From Ligustrum vulgare (lineage: Eukaryota > Streptophyta > Magnoliopsida > Lamiales > Oleaceae), in the NCBI GenBank assembly GCA_963555705.1, contig OY743169.1, positions 8,432,014 through 8,496,013 on the forward strand: a stretch of 64,000 nt of DNA, written 5' to 3'. Of the stretch, positions 26,751 to 36,710 are shown in pieces; position 1 is the first letter of the stretch; each line of letters opens with the position of its first letter. The translations under genes were made by a program, and so were the position numbers. Below the pieces are notes generated by a model that worked only from the letters and a program-made list of their open reading frames with translations, searched no databases and was not told the DNA's origin.

Positions 26751-27108
26751 AATCATTATTTATAGGCAACGTATTTTGTTCATTACTAAGTTGTCAGTAA
26801 TAATACATTAATTAAAAAAAATTATAAGCAAAAATATATACGTGAACTTGCAAAAATTGAATAGTTATCCTGATTTTTCTCTTGGTTGTTTTGGTGCTTA
26901 ATTAAGTTGGAATTCTGATTATGAGGCACAATTATCAATTAAACCGGAGAATCAATCGCGGAAGCTGAAGAACTGCTGATACTACATTTGATCGACGGGA
27001 TTGAAGTGTAAGCAATATTATATTGTGAAAAATGGACCATATATTGAAAATCATGCAAAGATAGAGTTCTTGAACATCCATTAATTTTAACCATCACTTT
27101 ACAACAAC
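26751..27108 (-). other. 3' flank of the diterpene synthase
   Basis: Unique AT-rich sequence just downstream of the synthase stop codon on the minus strand, expected to hold its 3' UTR. No clear AATAAA signal could be assigned. Confidence 0.4.
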
Positions 27109-27735
27109 TCACACAACTCTTTCAAAGAGTACTTTAGATATGTGGAACTCTACAGCTTTTGCAGAGAAATAGGTCATGTAGTAAAATGTTTTTGCAACCA
27201 GTAGAAATGATTGTTTTATATTCTTATCGACCGCGTCGGATTTGCAAATAACCAATTCCACAAGAGTCTGCATGTCGCATTCGATTTCCTTGCAGCATTT
27301 GATCTTGCTATTATTTTCTGTACTAATTAAATCATCTATTCCCAGTACCTGTACGTTTATCGCACAATAATTTAAGATTTAAGAAGTGAATTAATTAATG
27401 GGACGGGAAAAAAAACATAAGAATATTGTACGCCTTACAAATTTATGATCAGTTGTCCTATGGTTCACCTTTTCAAGATTTTGATATCGATGAAGTTGTC
27501 GACAAATTCTATTCGTGAGCTTTGAGAGGCGCTTGTATTCGGGGTTTAATATCGTCTCCTCGGATACCATATGGCCTGAACAAATGTTTATTGTGTGCAC
27601 TAAGAGCTCTGCTTCTGCTTCTTCATCTTCAACTCCTTTATTTCTAAGTTTATCTAGCCATGCTGCCCACTGTCTCATTCAATATGTATGAAACAAACCA
27701 ATCAACTAAATCGTCTATTTCTTTGTATAATTAGA

Positions 27736-27912
27736 CCCTGTTTGAGTCCCATCATTTAGAAAATAATGTGGTTTTGAATAGTATTTTTAGAAGAATGTAT
27801 GGTTAAAATTTGTTTGAAAAGTCAAATATTATGGACTCCAGTGACTAAAATAGATGATTGAGATTGAGTGTTTAAAAAACTTTGTTTTGAAATAATGGGG
27901 CTCAAACATGGG
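27736..27912. mobile_element. MITE in synthase intron 11
   Basis: Inverted ends ccctgtttgagtcccat and atggggctcaaacatggg, flanked on both sides by TTAG (731-734 and 914-917 of the 27 kb block). It belongs to the same GTTTGAG family as copies in intron 1 and block B. A TTA target would suit PIF/Harbinger (inference). Confidence 0.6.
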
Positions 27913-28242
27913 CTTAGAATGAAACAATGGAACTCACAACATTCTGTAATTGGTGGCTGATGTCTTTGCTGAGGATCCCCCACGCATCCGTCGAAAATTG
28001 ATCTAGGGCTTCTAATAATATGTTGAGAATTCCATGACCAGTCTCATTGCTGCCACTGAGGAAACTATGACCATGGATTGTATTTCCGAAATTCTCTAGA
28101 AACGCAATGCTTTGCTCCGAAGATGTATTTTCTTGATTGAAATAAGATGTAATTATCTTACAAATAATTTGAGATTTTGCCCATGCAACTCTCACATTTG
28201 ATTTCTCCGGCTCAAATATGGTAGCTGCGGCCAAAAAATAGG

Positions 28243-28325
28243 CCTGAAGAAGGAACTTTTTGGTTATCCCGAGCTCTTGCAGATTGCTATTTGCATACCA
28301 CCTGAAGAAGGAACTTTTTGGTTAT
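28243..28325. repeat. 25-bp direct repeat spanning the intron 10/exon 11 border
   Basis: cctgaagaaggaacttttt plus ggttat occurs at 28243-28267 inside exon 11 (encoding ITKKFLLQ) and again, identical, at 28301-28325. The second copy forms the 3' end of intron 10 and supplies the splice acceptor. Confidence 0.85.
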
Positions 28326-29556
28326 AATTTACTGCATATATTTATAATTAACACGATCCTTTAATTTCTGTATACTTACTCTTGGAATTCATTCCATTCA
28401 ATCTCATGTTGTGCCTGACAACTATTGTAATCTGATTTTGCAAGATCAAGATAGACATTATTACTGATATCCGGCATCCTACAAAGAAAAAGAAAAAGAA
28501 TTTATCGACATTGAAACAATTCACCCAGAATTATATTATATTTAAAGACATTGATCAGTTACAAAACTTAAATAAAAAGGGTAACACTTTGACGAGATTG
28601 TTGAACACAAGGTGATCAGTGAGAGAAATTTATACCTGTACAAAGTCTTGCCAATCCATACATCAGTTGCGCCGCCGTATTGCTCTATGTAGAACCTAGC
28701 CTCCACCCGAGGCAGATCAGCATACCATGGCACTTCAAGCCCTTTCCTTATCTGAATCATTGCATATCAAATATATACATACTCAGTACTCTTTTGCATC
28801 GTCTCAGATGTAAAGCGTATATAATTTTTAAAAAAATGGAAAAGAGATTAATTTTCATAGTGCTGTCTGTGTTACCTCATCAGAAAGCCCCTCAGATATT
28901 ATCCATTTATCTCGAAGTTGATTAGATTCTAGCTTTTCTTGTAAAAATGAGTAGGAAAATTTCTTGGCCTCTTCAAGAATAGTTTCTCCAGGGAACTGAA
29001 TTTGAGAAGCCCTATAGAGATTGAATATTGGAGTTGCAGACTCAATCATTTGACCACCATAGCAAGAAAATTTATCGTCCTTCTTGAAGTGCTTGAACAC
29101 ATCTGTGAAAAATAGCAATCCTCTAATATTATTTCTTTTTCTCACTCATCAGGAGGTCAGTAATTCTAAGCTATATATATTTTGTTTTTCAATTTACAGA
29201 AGGAAAAAGAGTGCCTAAATATCCTACCGGGGTCAATGCTATATCCATGTAATCTTAGAAGCCTGAATCCCATGGATGTATCATCAATGTCAGAAAATCT
29301 TGAATATCTTGCACTGAAAATTCCTTTGTCCGTCCAAAATCTGTAAGAGCAAATTACGTAATCAGTCGAGAGCTATAGAGTAACAATCTAATTAGTATAA
29401 TTTGGTTTTTCTCTTTACCTGTAAACGTAATTTAGATACTCTGTGATTTGTGATCCAAAAAATCGGGAAATTCCCAAGCGTTGTAGTCGATCGACCACCC
29501 AAAGTCGTGGGAATAAATCAGCTGGATATGAATGTGGGGCTGAAGAATCATAAAAT

Positions 29557-29709
29557 GGATAAAGCTGCTTCGCCCGCGCGGTGTCCCGCGCGGGCTACCG
29601 CCCCCTCACATGGGGGGCGGGTCCCACCTCGCCCGAGGTGGGACCCGCCCCCCATGTGAGGGGGCGGTAGCCCGCGCGGGACACCGCGCGGGCACTGTAG
29701 CAACGCCCA
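29557..29709. mobile_element. GC-rich palindromic MITE in synthase intron 5
   Basis: A 153-bp element flanked by the perfect 9-bp duplication tcataaaat (29548-29556 and 29710-29718). Its core, 29572-29693, is a perfect inverted repeat of 60-bp arms with a 2-bp spacer, very GC-rich in an AT-rich intron. A 9-bp duplication points to the Mutator group. The arms would fold into a very stable hairpin in the pre-mRNA. Confidence 0.85.
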
Positions 29710-29838
29710 TCATAAAATACATGAAATGGGAATATTAAATCTATTTGAAAGACTTGAAATGAGAATCCAAATTTTTCTAACGAGAAGAAATATTTTATTT
29801 GTTTTTTTCTCCTAACTCGTCGAGCTCACAAAATGTTG

Positions 29839-29876
<38 letters not shown>

Positions 29877-30102
29877 TCGGGAAAGTAAATAATAATTGAA
29901 TAATTTTACCTCCTCCATTCATTATTTTTACAATATCATCCAAATATCTGAAACAATTGTCATCTTTAGTCTCCATTAGTGCAAAGGCAGTGGAGGATGG
30001 AGAAGTTAAGAATGAACCCAATGGAGTTTGCAGCTTCAAAAGCTTTTTCCAGTCCAAATCTTGTAATCCTTCCAAGCTAAAAAGTAGAGATGTTGGTAGC
30101 GT

Positions 30103-30625
30103 TGTTGGGAATTAGGACGCAACTAATCCCGCCCAGGATCGATGTGACACAAATAAATTGGACTGAGAAAATATAAATACGCAAAAATAAAATGCAAATA
30201 CGAAACACAAAGATTTACGTGGTTCAGCAATTTGCCTACGTCCACGGACCCACACCAATATATTTCACTAACTCGAAATATGAGGAGTACAAAAATACTA
30301 CACTGTATTTTTATCTGCCTATGCAAAGGCTATTCTCTCCAACTCACTTTTCTCCCTATTTTGTGAAATGTCTCTCTTGTGTTGATCTCTACACAAGATC
30401 ACTCTTTGTTGTGGTGGTGTATTTTTCATTGAGGTTTTGCCCTCTATTTATAGGGAAAGTTTGGACAAAGAATCAACAATGGAAGAAATAAAATAGGTGT
30501 GAACATATGAGGATTGTAGGCTAATGGTGTCTTACCAAATAGGTGTGAACATGGACTATTAATGGTGGCTTGCCAATTTCAACAAAGTTGGCTTTATTTT
30601 CCACATTTAGCTCCATTTTTCAACA
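30103..30625 (-). repeat. 3' LTR of the copia element
   Basis: 523 bp, ending TTTTCAACA on the plus strand, followed by a purine tract read on the minus strand (CCCCAAGTGGGAGAT). It differs from the other LTR at 30385 (a versus c at 35014). Confidence 0.95.
30444..30453 (-). promoter_or_regulatory. TATA box in the copia 3' LTR
   Basis: CTATAAATAG on the minus strand. Transcription from here would run leftward out of the LTR into the 3' part of synthase exon 5. The twin in the 5' LTR is at 35073-35082 and would drive the element itself. Confidence 0.55.
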
Positions 30626-30716
30626 ATCTCCCACTTGGGGATAAATGTGGCTTCCCCTGAGATATCTCCTTCTTACAACTCTTTGTGAAATATGGTGTGA
30701 GTCATTTCCTTTGTCT

Positions 30717-33700
30717 TCACTTCAGAAGACCAATTGAAGCTGAGCACAGCTCCAATTTTTCCTTTGTTACTGTCTTGGTCATCATGTCGGCTGGGTTCTT
30801 GCTACCCTGGATCTTCTCTAGTGTTAATACTTCATCCTCTAGAAGAGACCTGATGAAGTGATAACGGAGTCCAATGTGCTTGGTTCTAGAATGAAATGCT
30901 GAATTCTTTGCCAGATGTATCGCACTCTGACTATCACTGTGCAAAACATTCTTCTCCTGACTGAATCCCAATTCTGCCAACAAACCCTGTAACCAGATCA
31001 TTTCTTTGCTAGCCTCGGTTACTGCCACGTACTCTGCTTCTGTAGTGGATAGAGCAACAATCTTCTGTATCTGCGAAATCCAGCTAACTGCAGTAGTACC
31101 TACTGTGAAAACATAACCAGTAGTGCTCCTTCTGTGATCTACCTCACCAGCAAAATCTGCATCTACAAAACCTTGTAGAGCCACCTCGCCTCGTCCAAAG
31201 CATAAGCATCTATCAGTAGTTCCCCGTAGATATCTTAATATCCACTTTACTGCTTCCCAATGCTGCTTTCCTGGATTTGCCATAAACCTGCTCACAACTC
31301 CCACTGCATGAGCAATATCTGGTCTGGTACAAACCATGGCATACATCAAACTTCCAATGGCTGAGGCATATGGTATTTTAGCCATGAAGTTTATCTCGTC
31401 CTCTGTCTTAGGACTCTGATCACTAGATAGACGGAAGTGATTAGCTAGTGGCGTGCTGACAGCCTTCGCACTGCACATGTTAAATCTCTGCAGGACTTGA
31501 CTAATGTACTTGGCCTGAGATAACTGCAAGATACCCTTCTGCTTATCTCTGAAAATCCTCATTCCGAGAATCTGCTTCGCTGCACCCAAGTCCTTCATTT
31601 CGAATTCTGCTGACAGCTGCATCTTTAACTTCTTGATTTCGTCCATATCTGAGCCTGCTACTAACATATCATCGACATAAAGTAGAAAAATTATATAACT
31701 GGACTCGAATCTCCTGAAGTAGCAACAATGGTCAGCATTACATTTGAAGTAGCCATTTTTCTGCATAAATCCATCGAACTTCTTGTACCACTGTCTCGGG
31801 GCTTGCTTTAAGCCATACAGGCTCTTCTTCAATTTGCAAACGAGCTTCTCCTTTCCTTTGACTGAGAAGCCTTCTGGCTGCTGCATATATATTTCCTCCT
31901 CAAGGTCACCATGGAGGAAAGCAGTTTTTACATCTAACTGCTCCAAGTGCAAACCCTCTGCTGCAACAATACTCAAGACTGATCTGATTGTTGTCAGCTT
32001 CACAACTGGCGAAAATATTTCCGTGTAGTCAATTCCTTCTTTCTGCTGGAAACCTTTGACCACCAACCTCGCCTTGTATCTCTTTGATCCATCATGTTCC
32101 TCCTTGATTCTGTACACCCACTTATTGTGTAGAGCTCTCTTTCCTGTAGGTAACTCAGCTAGTTCCCACGTCTGGTTAGAGATGAGAGATTTTATCTCGT
32201 CTTTCATCGCAAGCTCCCACTTGCCAGAATCACCGACCTGACATGCCTCATGATAGCATTCAGGTTCACCTGCATCAGTAAGTAACATGTAACTCATGTA
32301 CTTTCTATTTGGAACATGAGGTCTGGTTGACCTTCTAAGAACAGGGACTGGAGACTGTGATGCATCAGTCTCTAGAACAGGCTCCTGTAACTGCAGATCC
32401 TCCTCTGTCTGCTGCGACATACTACTTTCTGGAGCATCCAACTCAACATATGTTGGATCATCATGTACTGTGTCATCGGACTGCACTGCATTTCTGTCCT
32501 TGTACATAACCTTCTCGTTGAATATGACATCCCTGCTTCTGATGACCTTTCTGTTCTGGTCATCCCATAAGCGGTAGCCGAACTCATCTCCGCCATATCC
32601 AATGAATGTGCACTTTAGTGATTTGGGGTCTAACTTGCCCTTTGCCTGGTCACTAATATGTGCATATGCGACACATCCAAAAACTTTCAAGTGGGAAAGT
32701 TTTATTTCTTTTCTGCTCCATACTTCCTCCGGTATCCTGTACTCCAACGGTACCGAGGGTCCTCGATTGATCAAGTACACCGCTGTGTTGACTGCTTCTG
32801 CCCAAAACTGTTTGGGCAAGCCTGCATGTAACCTCATGCTTCTGGCTCTCTCCGTTAATGTCCGGTTCATACGTTCTGCAACTCCATTTTGCTGTGGAGT
32901 CCCTGGCAACGTCCTCTCCATTTTGATGCCATTCTGGTAACAGAACTTCTTGAACGCCATATCCGTATATTCTCCTCCGTTGTCGGACCTCAGCTTCTTT
33001 ACTCTCAATCCTGTTTCATTTTCCACCATGGCTTTCCACTTCTTGAACACATCGAATACTTCGGACTTGTGTCTCAAGAAATAAACCCACACTTTTCTCG
33101 AGTGGTCATCAATGAAAGTCACAAAGTATGACTTTCCGCCAATGGATGAAACTGCGGTTGGTCCCCAAACGTCTGTGTGGACTAACTCAAGTTTCTGTTG
33201 CTTCCGAGTTCTGCCACTAGTGTTGAAACTCACCCTGGTCTGCTTCCCAAAGATGCAACTCTCGCATAAGTCTATATCAGTAGACTGAAGCTCTGGTAGT
33301 TTCCCCTTTGCATGCATATACTTGAGTCCCTTCTGACTCATATGCCCAAGTCTCTGGTGCCACAAGTTTGAGCCCTCCTTGCTTTCAGCAACTGCAATTG
33401 TCACACAAGCATCCGCCGTTGTGTAGAGGGTGCCAGTATCCTTGCCTCGAGCGATAATCATGGCGCCCTTGGTGATCTTCCAGTTATCACCCGAGAAGGT
33501 GGTGACATGTCCTTCTCCCGACAATTGCTTGACGGAGATCAAGTTCTTCCTCAATTCTGGAATATGTCTCACGTCCTTCAGCTTCCACACAGATCCATTG
33601 ATCTTGATCTGTACATCACCCTTTCCGACCACGTCACACGGTTGATCATTACCGAGATAGACTCTACCAAAATCACCCCGCGTATAGTTTACAAAAAACT

Positions 33701-34604
33701 CCTTGTTTGAGGTAGCATGAAAAGATGCTCCGGAATCAATCACCCAGTATTCCGTTTTTCTCTCCAAAGAGCATATCAAAGCATCGTCCGCTTCCTCTTC
33801 CACAATATTGACTTCTGTCCTGTCCTCCTTTTCTTTTGGAGGTGTTGGACACTGGTTTTTGTAATGACCGGTCTTCCCACACTTCCAACATTCCACAACC
33901 TTTGTCTTGTTGGAATTGTTTGGATTTCTGGACCTCGATCTGCCACTTCTGAATTTTCCGTTGCCCCGCCCATTTCCTCTGTTAGAATTTCTGCCTCTGC
34001 TTTCCACGTTCAACGCCGATCCTGAAGTTGAGGCACCTTCTGATTGTCGTCTGATCTCCTCCGTTAAGATCATGCTTACGACATCATCGAACTTCAATTT
34101 TGACTTTCCGGCAGAGCCACTAATTGCTGTGACTGTACCATTCCAGCTGTCTGGCAACTGCCCAAGAATTAACAGAGCTCGAACTTCATCACTAAAAGTG
34201 ATTTCGACTGTGTTTAGCTGGTCCGTCACTTCATTGAATTCATTTAGGTGCTCCCCAAATCTTCCGCCTTCGGCCATCTTCATATTGAACAGCTTTTTAA
34301 TTAAGTGAACTTTATTTGCTGCAGATGGCTGTTCGTACATGCTAGAAAGGGCTGCCATGAGAGACTCTGTCGTCTTCTCATTTTTTATGTTGAAGGCTAC
34401 TGACTTTGACAACGTCAGCCTGATTGTGCCGAGTGCTTTTCGATCAAGCAACTCCCAATCCCCCTGGCTTATATCTTCTGGCTTTTCTTTTAGTGGCTTG
34501 TATAGATCCTTCTGGTACAGATAGTCCTCCATTTGCATTTTCCAAAATCCAAAATTTGAACCATCAAATTTGTCAATTTTGGATATTTTCTCATCTGTCG
34601 ACAT
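30717..34604 (-). CDS. Copia gag-pol polyprotein
   Basis: A single uninterrupted frame of 1295 residues with a true ATG. The order is gag, CCHC zinc knuckle (Cys239 to Cys252), aspartic protease (DSGAS at 290-294), integrase with an HHCC zinc-binding region and D478, D541, E577, reverse transcriptase with YVDD at 976-979, and RNase H. The order protease-integrase-RT-RNase H defines Ty1/copia, and the gag and protease context resembles the Tork/Tnt1 lineage. No stop or frameshift is present and no key residue is missing, so the element may still be able to move. It uses one frame for gag and pol, as is usual for plant copia. Confidence 0.95.
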   Translation of the reverse strand: MSTDEKISKIDKFDGSNFGFWKMQMEDYLYQKDLYKPLKEKPEDISQGDWELLDRKALGTIRLTLSKSVAFNIKNEKTTESLMAALSSMYEQPSAANKVHLIKKLFNMKMAEGGRFGEHLNEFNEVTDQLNTVEITFSDEVRALLILGQLPDSWNGTVTAISGSAGKSKLKFDDVVSMILTEEIRRQSEGASTSGSALNVESRGRNSNRGNGRGNGKFRSGRSRSRNPNNSNKTKVVECWKCGKTGHYKNQCPTPPKEKEDRTEVNIVEEEADDALICSLERKTEYWVIDSGASFHATSNKEFFVNYTRGDFGRVYLGNDQPCDVVGKGDVQIKINGSVWKLKDVRHIPELRKNLISVKQLSGEGHVTTFSGDNWKITKGAMIIARGKDTGTLYTTADACVTIAVAESKEGSNLWHQRLGHMSQKGLKYMHAKGKLPELQSTDIDLCESCIFGKQTRVSFNTSGRTRKQQKLELVHTDVWGPTAVSSIGGKSYFVTFIDDHSRKVWVYFLRHKSEVFDVFKKWKAMVENETGLRVKKLRSDNGGEYTDMAFKKFCYQNGIKMERTLPGTPQQNGVAERMNRTLTERARSMRLHAGLPKQFWAEAVNTAVYLINRGPSVPLEYRIPEEVWSRKEIKLSHLKVFGCVAYAHISDQAKGKLDPKSLKCTFIGYGGDEFGYRLWDDQNRKVIRSRDVIFNEKVMYKDRNAVQSDDTVHDDPTYVELDAPESSMSQQTEEDLQLQEPVLETDASQSPVPVLRRSTRPHVPNRKYMSYMLLTDAGEPECYHEACQVGDSGKWELAMKDEIKSLISNQTWELAELPTGKRALHNKWVYRIKEEHDGSKRYKARLVVKGFQQKEGIDYTEIFSPVVKLTTIRSVLSIVAAEGLHLEQLDVKTAFLHGDLEEEIYMQQPEGFSVKGKEKLVCKLKKSLYGLKQAPRQWYKKFDGFMQKNGYFKCNADHCCYFRRFESSYIIFLLYVDDMLVAGSDMDEIKKLKMQLSAEFEMKDLGAAKQILGMRIFRDKQKGILQLSQAKYISQVLQRFNMCSAKAVSTPLANHFRLSSDQSPKTEDEINFMAKIPYASAIGSLMYAMVCTRPDIAHAVGVVSRFMANPGKQHWEAVKWILRYLRGTTDRCLCFGRGEVALQGFVDADFAGEVDHRRSTTGYVFTVGTTAVSWISQIQKIVALSTTEAEYVAVTEASKEMIWLQGLLAELGFSQEKNVLHSDSQSAIHLAKNSAFHSRTKHIGLRYHFIRSLLEDEVLTLEKIQGSKNPADMMTKTVTKEKLELCSASIGLLK

Positions 34605-34717
34605 TGTTCACACTCAATCACAAAACAGTCTAAAGAAATCTTTTCTGATGTGGAAGATCAGTCAAAGCTGCAACCACAGAGCATACTAAGAATTTCAAAA
34701 GATCTCAATGAGCCAAA

Positions 34718-34729
34718 GCTCTGATACCA
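34718..34729 (-). other. Copia primer-binding site
   Basis: Minus strand TGGTATCAGAGC, matching the 3' end of plant initiator Met tRNA, two bases from the 5' LTR. Confidence 0.9.
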
Positions 34730-34731
34730 AT

Positions 34732-35254
34732 TGTTGGGAATTAGGACGCAACTAATCCCGCCCAGGATCGATGTGACACAAATAAATTGGACTGAGAAAA
34801 TATAAATACGCAAAAATAAAATGCAAATACGAAACACAAAGATTTACGTGGTTCAGCAATTTGCCTACGTCCACGGACCCACACCAATATATTTCACTAA
34901 CTCGAAATATGAGGAGTACAAAAATACTACACTGTATTTTTATCTGCCTATGCAAAGGCTATTCTCTCCAACTCACTTTTCTCCCTATTTTGTGAAATGT
35001 CTCTCTTGTGTTGCTCTCTACACAAGATCACTCTTTGTTGTGGTGGTGTATTTTTCATTGAGGTTTTGCCCTCTATTTATAGGGAAAGTTTGGACAAAGA
35101 ATCAACAATGGAAGAAATAAAATAGGTGTGAACATATGAGGATTGTAGGCTAATGGTGTCTTACCAAATAGGTGTGAACATGGACTATTAATGGTGGCTT
35201 GCCAATTTCAACAAAGTTGGCTTTATTTTCCACATTTAGCTCCATTTTTCAACA
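34732..35254 (-). repeat. 5' LTR of the copia element
   Basis: 523 bp, same termini as the other LTR, with a TATA box at 35073-35082 (minus strand). Flanked by the agcgt duplication at 35255-35259. Confidence 0.95.
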
Positions 35255-35398
35255 AGCGTGTGCATCACGTCTTTAGGTATCCTGTCAAAGAAGCAATTAA
35301 TTACGTTATATATTTCACAGCCTAAGTTCTATTGCGAAGGTCCGAAGTTAAAAAGCCTTTGTTCAAACACGAGATTGTTAGGAGGGTAATTGGAGGAA

Positions 35399-36710
35399 AA
35401 CGTCTCTACCTTTGAGGTTTTTTGTGTAATTCGTTCCTACCTTTGATTTTTTGAGAATTTCATCCTCACCTTTACATTTTGTTACTGAAGAAGTCCCTAC
35501 CATGTAATTCTGTCTAAAATTCTGTTAGTTAACCCTAAATAATCCGTTGACCATTGTAGTGAAGGCTAAAAATGTCTTTTTAATTTAATATCCCTTTAGA
35601 TGCCATTGTTGTCTTTACAGAACCCAAAGAGGATGCCGTTGCTGTCTTCCTAGCTCAAAAATGTAACTATGTGCAGGCCAAAAGCACGGAAAGTTACTTC
35701 TCGCTACTTGTTTTGTTCCAATTTTGTCTTCTTCATCAAGTTCTAGCAAATTAGCAATAATACAACTTCGTCCTCAAATGCGGCAGGATCATTGCTGGAG
35801 ATTTATTCGAAAAGGTGCCAAACGCCCGTAGTTAGTGGAGCGGGAGGTGTGGGGACGCCGGGCGGTGGGGACATCGGGTGGTGGTTTGGGGAAAGCTAAG
35901 TTGACACCAATGAAGTACCTGCGAGAGAGGGAGAATTCGATACCAAGTGAACGGCAGAGGAAATCTATAATTGATGAAAATAATAGAAACAAAAACTGTG
36001 TTAAATTGAAGCATTGAGACTGGAAGTGCGGCTCAATTGAGAGGAGGGTAACGAAATTTTTGGTTTGTGCATTAGTATTGCATTAAAGTTGTTGCTGAAA
36101 TGCAACAATTTGAATCCATATTTGTCTTCTGGTTTGTGCCCCTAGTATCCCAATTTCAAGAATCTGGTCAATTGTGTTTGGTGTTCACCAAGGTCAAAAG
36201 TAATTGGATTTAATAGAACTACAGGTCCTTCAAAACTGATTGGTGCAAAGAAATTTTCGATTGAGAATCATGTATCTTTGATGACGAGCTTTGTCACTAG
36301 CACGAGGAGAGGAAAGTTGGGGAGAGTTGGGTTGTTTGTGCAAATGACCTGAGGCAACTGAACAACCAACGGTTGCAGTGGTAGAGGTGGAGGAAGTGGT
36401 GGTAGTAGAGGAGGCTACTGTAACATCCTGTGCTTTTGGCTGGTGCATAGGTCCATTTTTTAGCTAGGAAGACCGCAATGACTTTCTCTTTAGAATTTTA
36501 AACCAAATAATATAAAAGGACTTTTGTAGCCTTCATTATAATGGTCAACAGACTATTTAAGGGTCAACTAACAGAATCTTAGATAGAATTAGACCGCGAG
36601 GACGTCTTCAGCAACAAGATGTAAAGGTGGGGGTGAAATTGTCAAAAAATCAGAAGCATGGACGATTACACAAGTGACCCCAAGGGTAGGGACGTTTTGT
36701 GTCAATGGAA
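35399..36710. mobile_element. Long-TIR element in synthase intron 4 (MULE-like)
   Basis: Left (about 35399-35575) and right (about 36500-36710) arms are diverged inverted repeats of nearly 200 bp, sharing segments such as cctttacat.ttgtt.ctgaaga and ttctgttagtt.accct. Long TIRs suggest a Mutator-like element. The 0.9 kb interior is less AT-rich and has a Gly/Arg-rich frame at 35835-36017 and a Thr/Ser-rich one near 36230-36448, but no transposase, so it may hold captured sequence. Exact ends and target duplication were not resolved. Confidence 0.55.

Larger units (their letters stand above)
27109..30102 (-). other. Synthase 3' part of exon 5 and exons 6-13
   Basis: Exon 5 rest 29910-30102; exon 6 29419-29539; exon 7 29228-29340 (DIDD); exon 8 28876-29102; exon 9 28636-28751; exon 10 28380-28478; exon 11 27938-28301; exon 12 27469-27669; exon 13 27109-27348 (last 79 codons and TGA). 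All borders are GT/AG and the phases link 1-2-1-0-2-2-0-0. The final exon ends in KVLFERVV, a typical family C-terminus, so the 3' half is complete and free of stops. Confidence 0.88.
30103..35254 (-). mobile_element. Complete Ty1/copia retrotransposon (Tork/Tnt1-like) in synthase exon 5
   Basis: A 5152-bp element with two 523-bp LTRs (TGTTGGGAATT...TTTTCAACA) and the target duplication agcgt (30098-30102 and 35255-35259). It has a primer-binding site matching initiator Met tRNA, a purine-rich tract next to the 3' LTR and one open gag-pol frame. The LTRs differ by a single base by eye, so insertion is very recent. It lies in the same orientation as the host gene. The element looks structurally autonomous. 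Confidence 0.95.

Noticed and set aside
28243..28267. Suspected frameshift in the A run of exon 11
   Set aside because: Recounting gives five A residues (coding strand) and the phase from exon 10 through exon 12 is continuous.
30123..30491. Reading frames near 30123 and 30192, with twins at 34752 and 34821
   Set aside because: They are LTR sequence repeated at both ends of the copia element.
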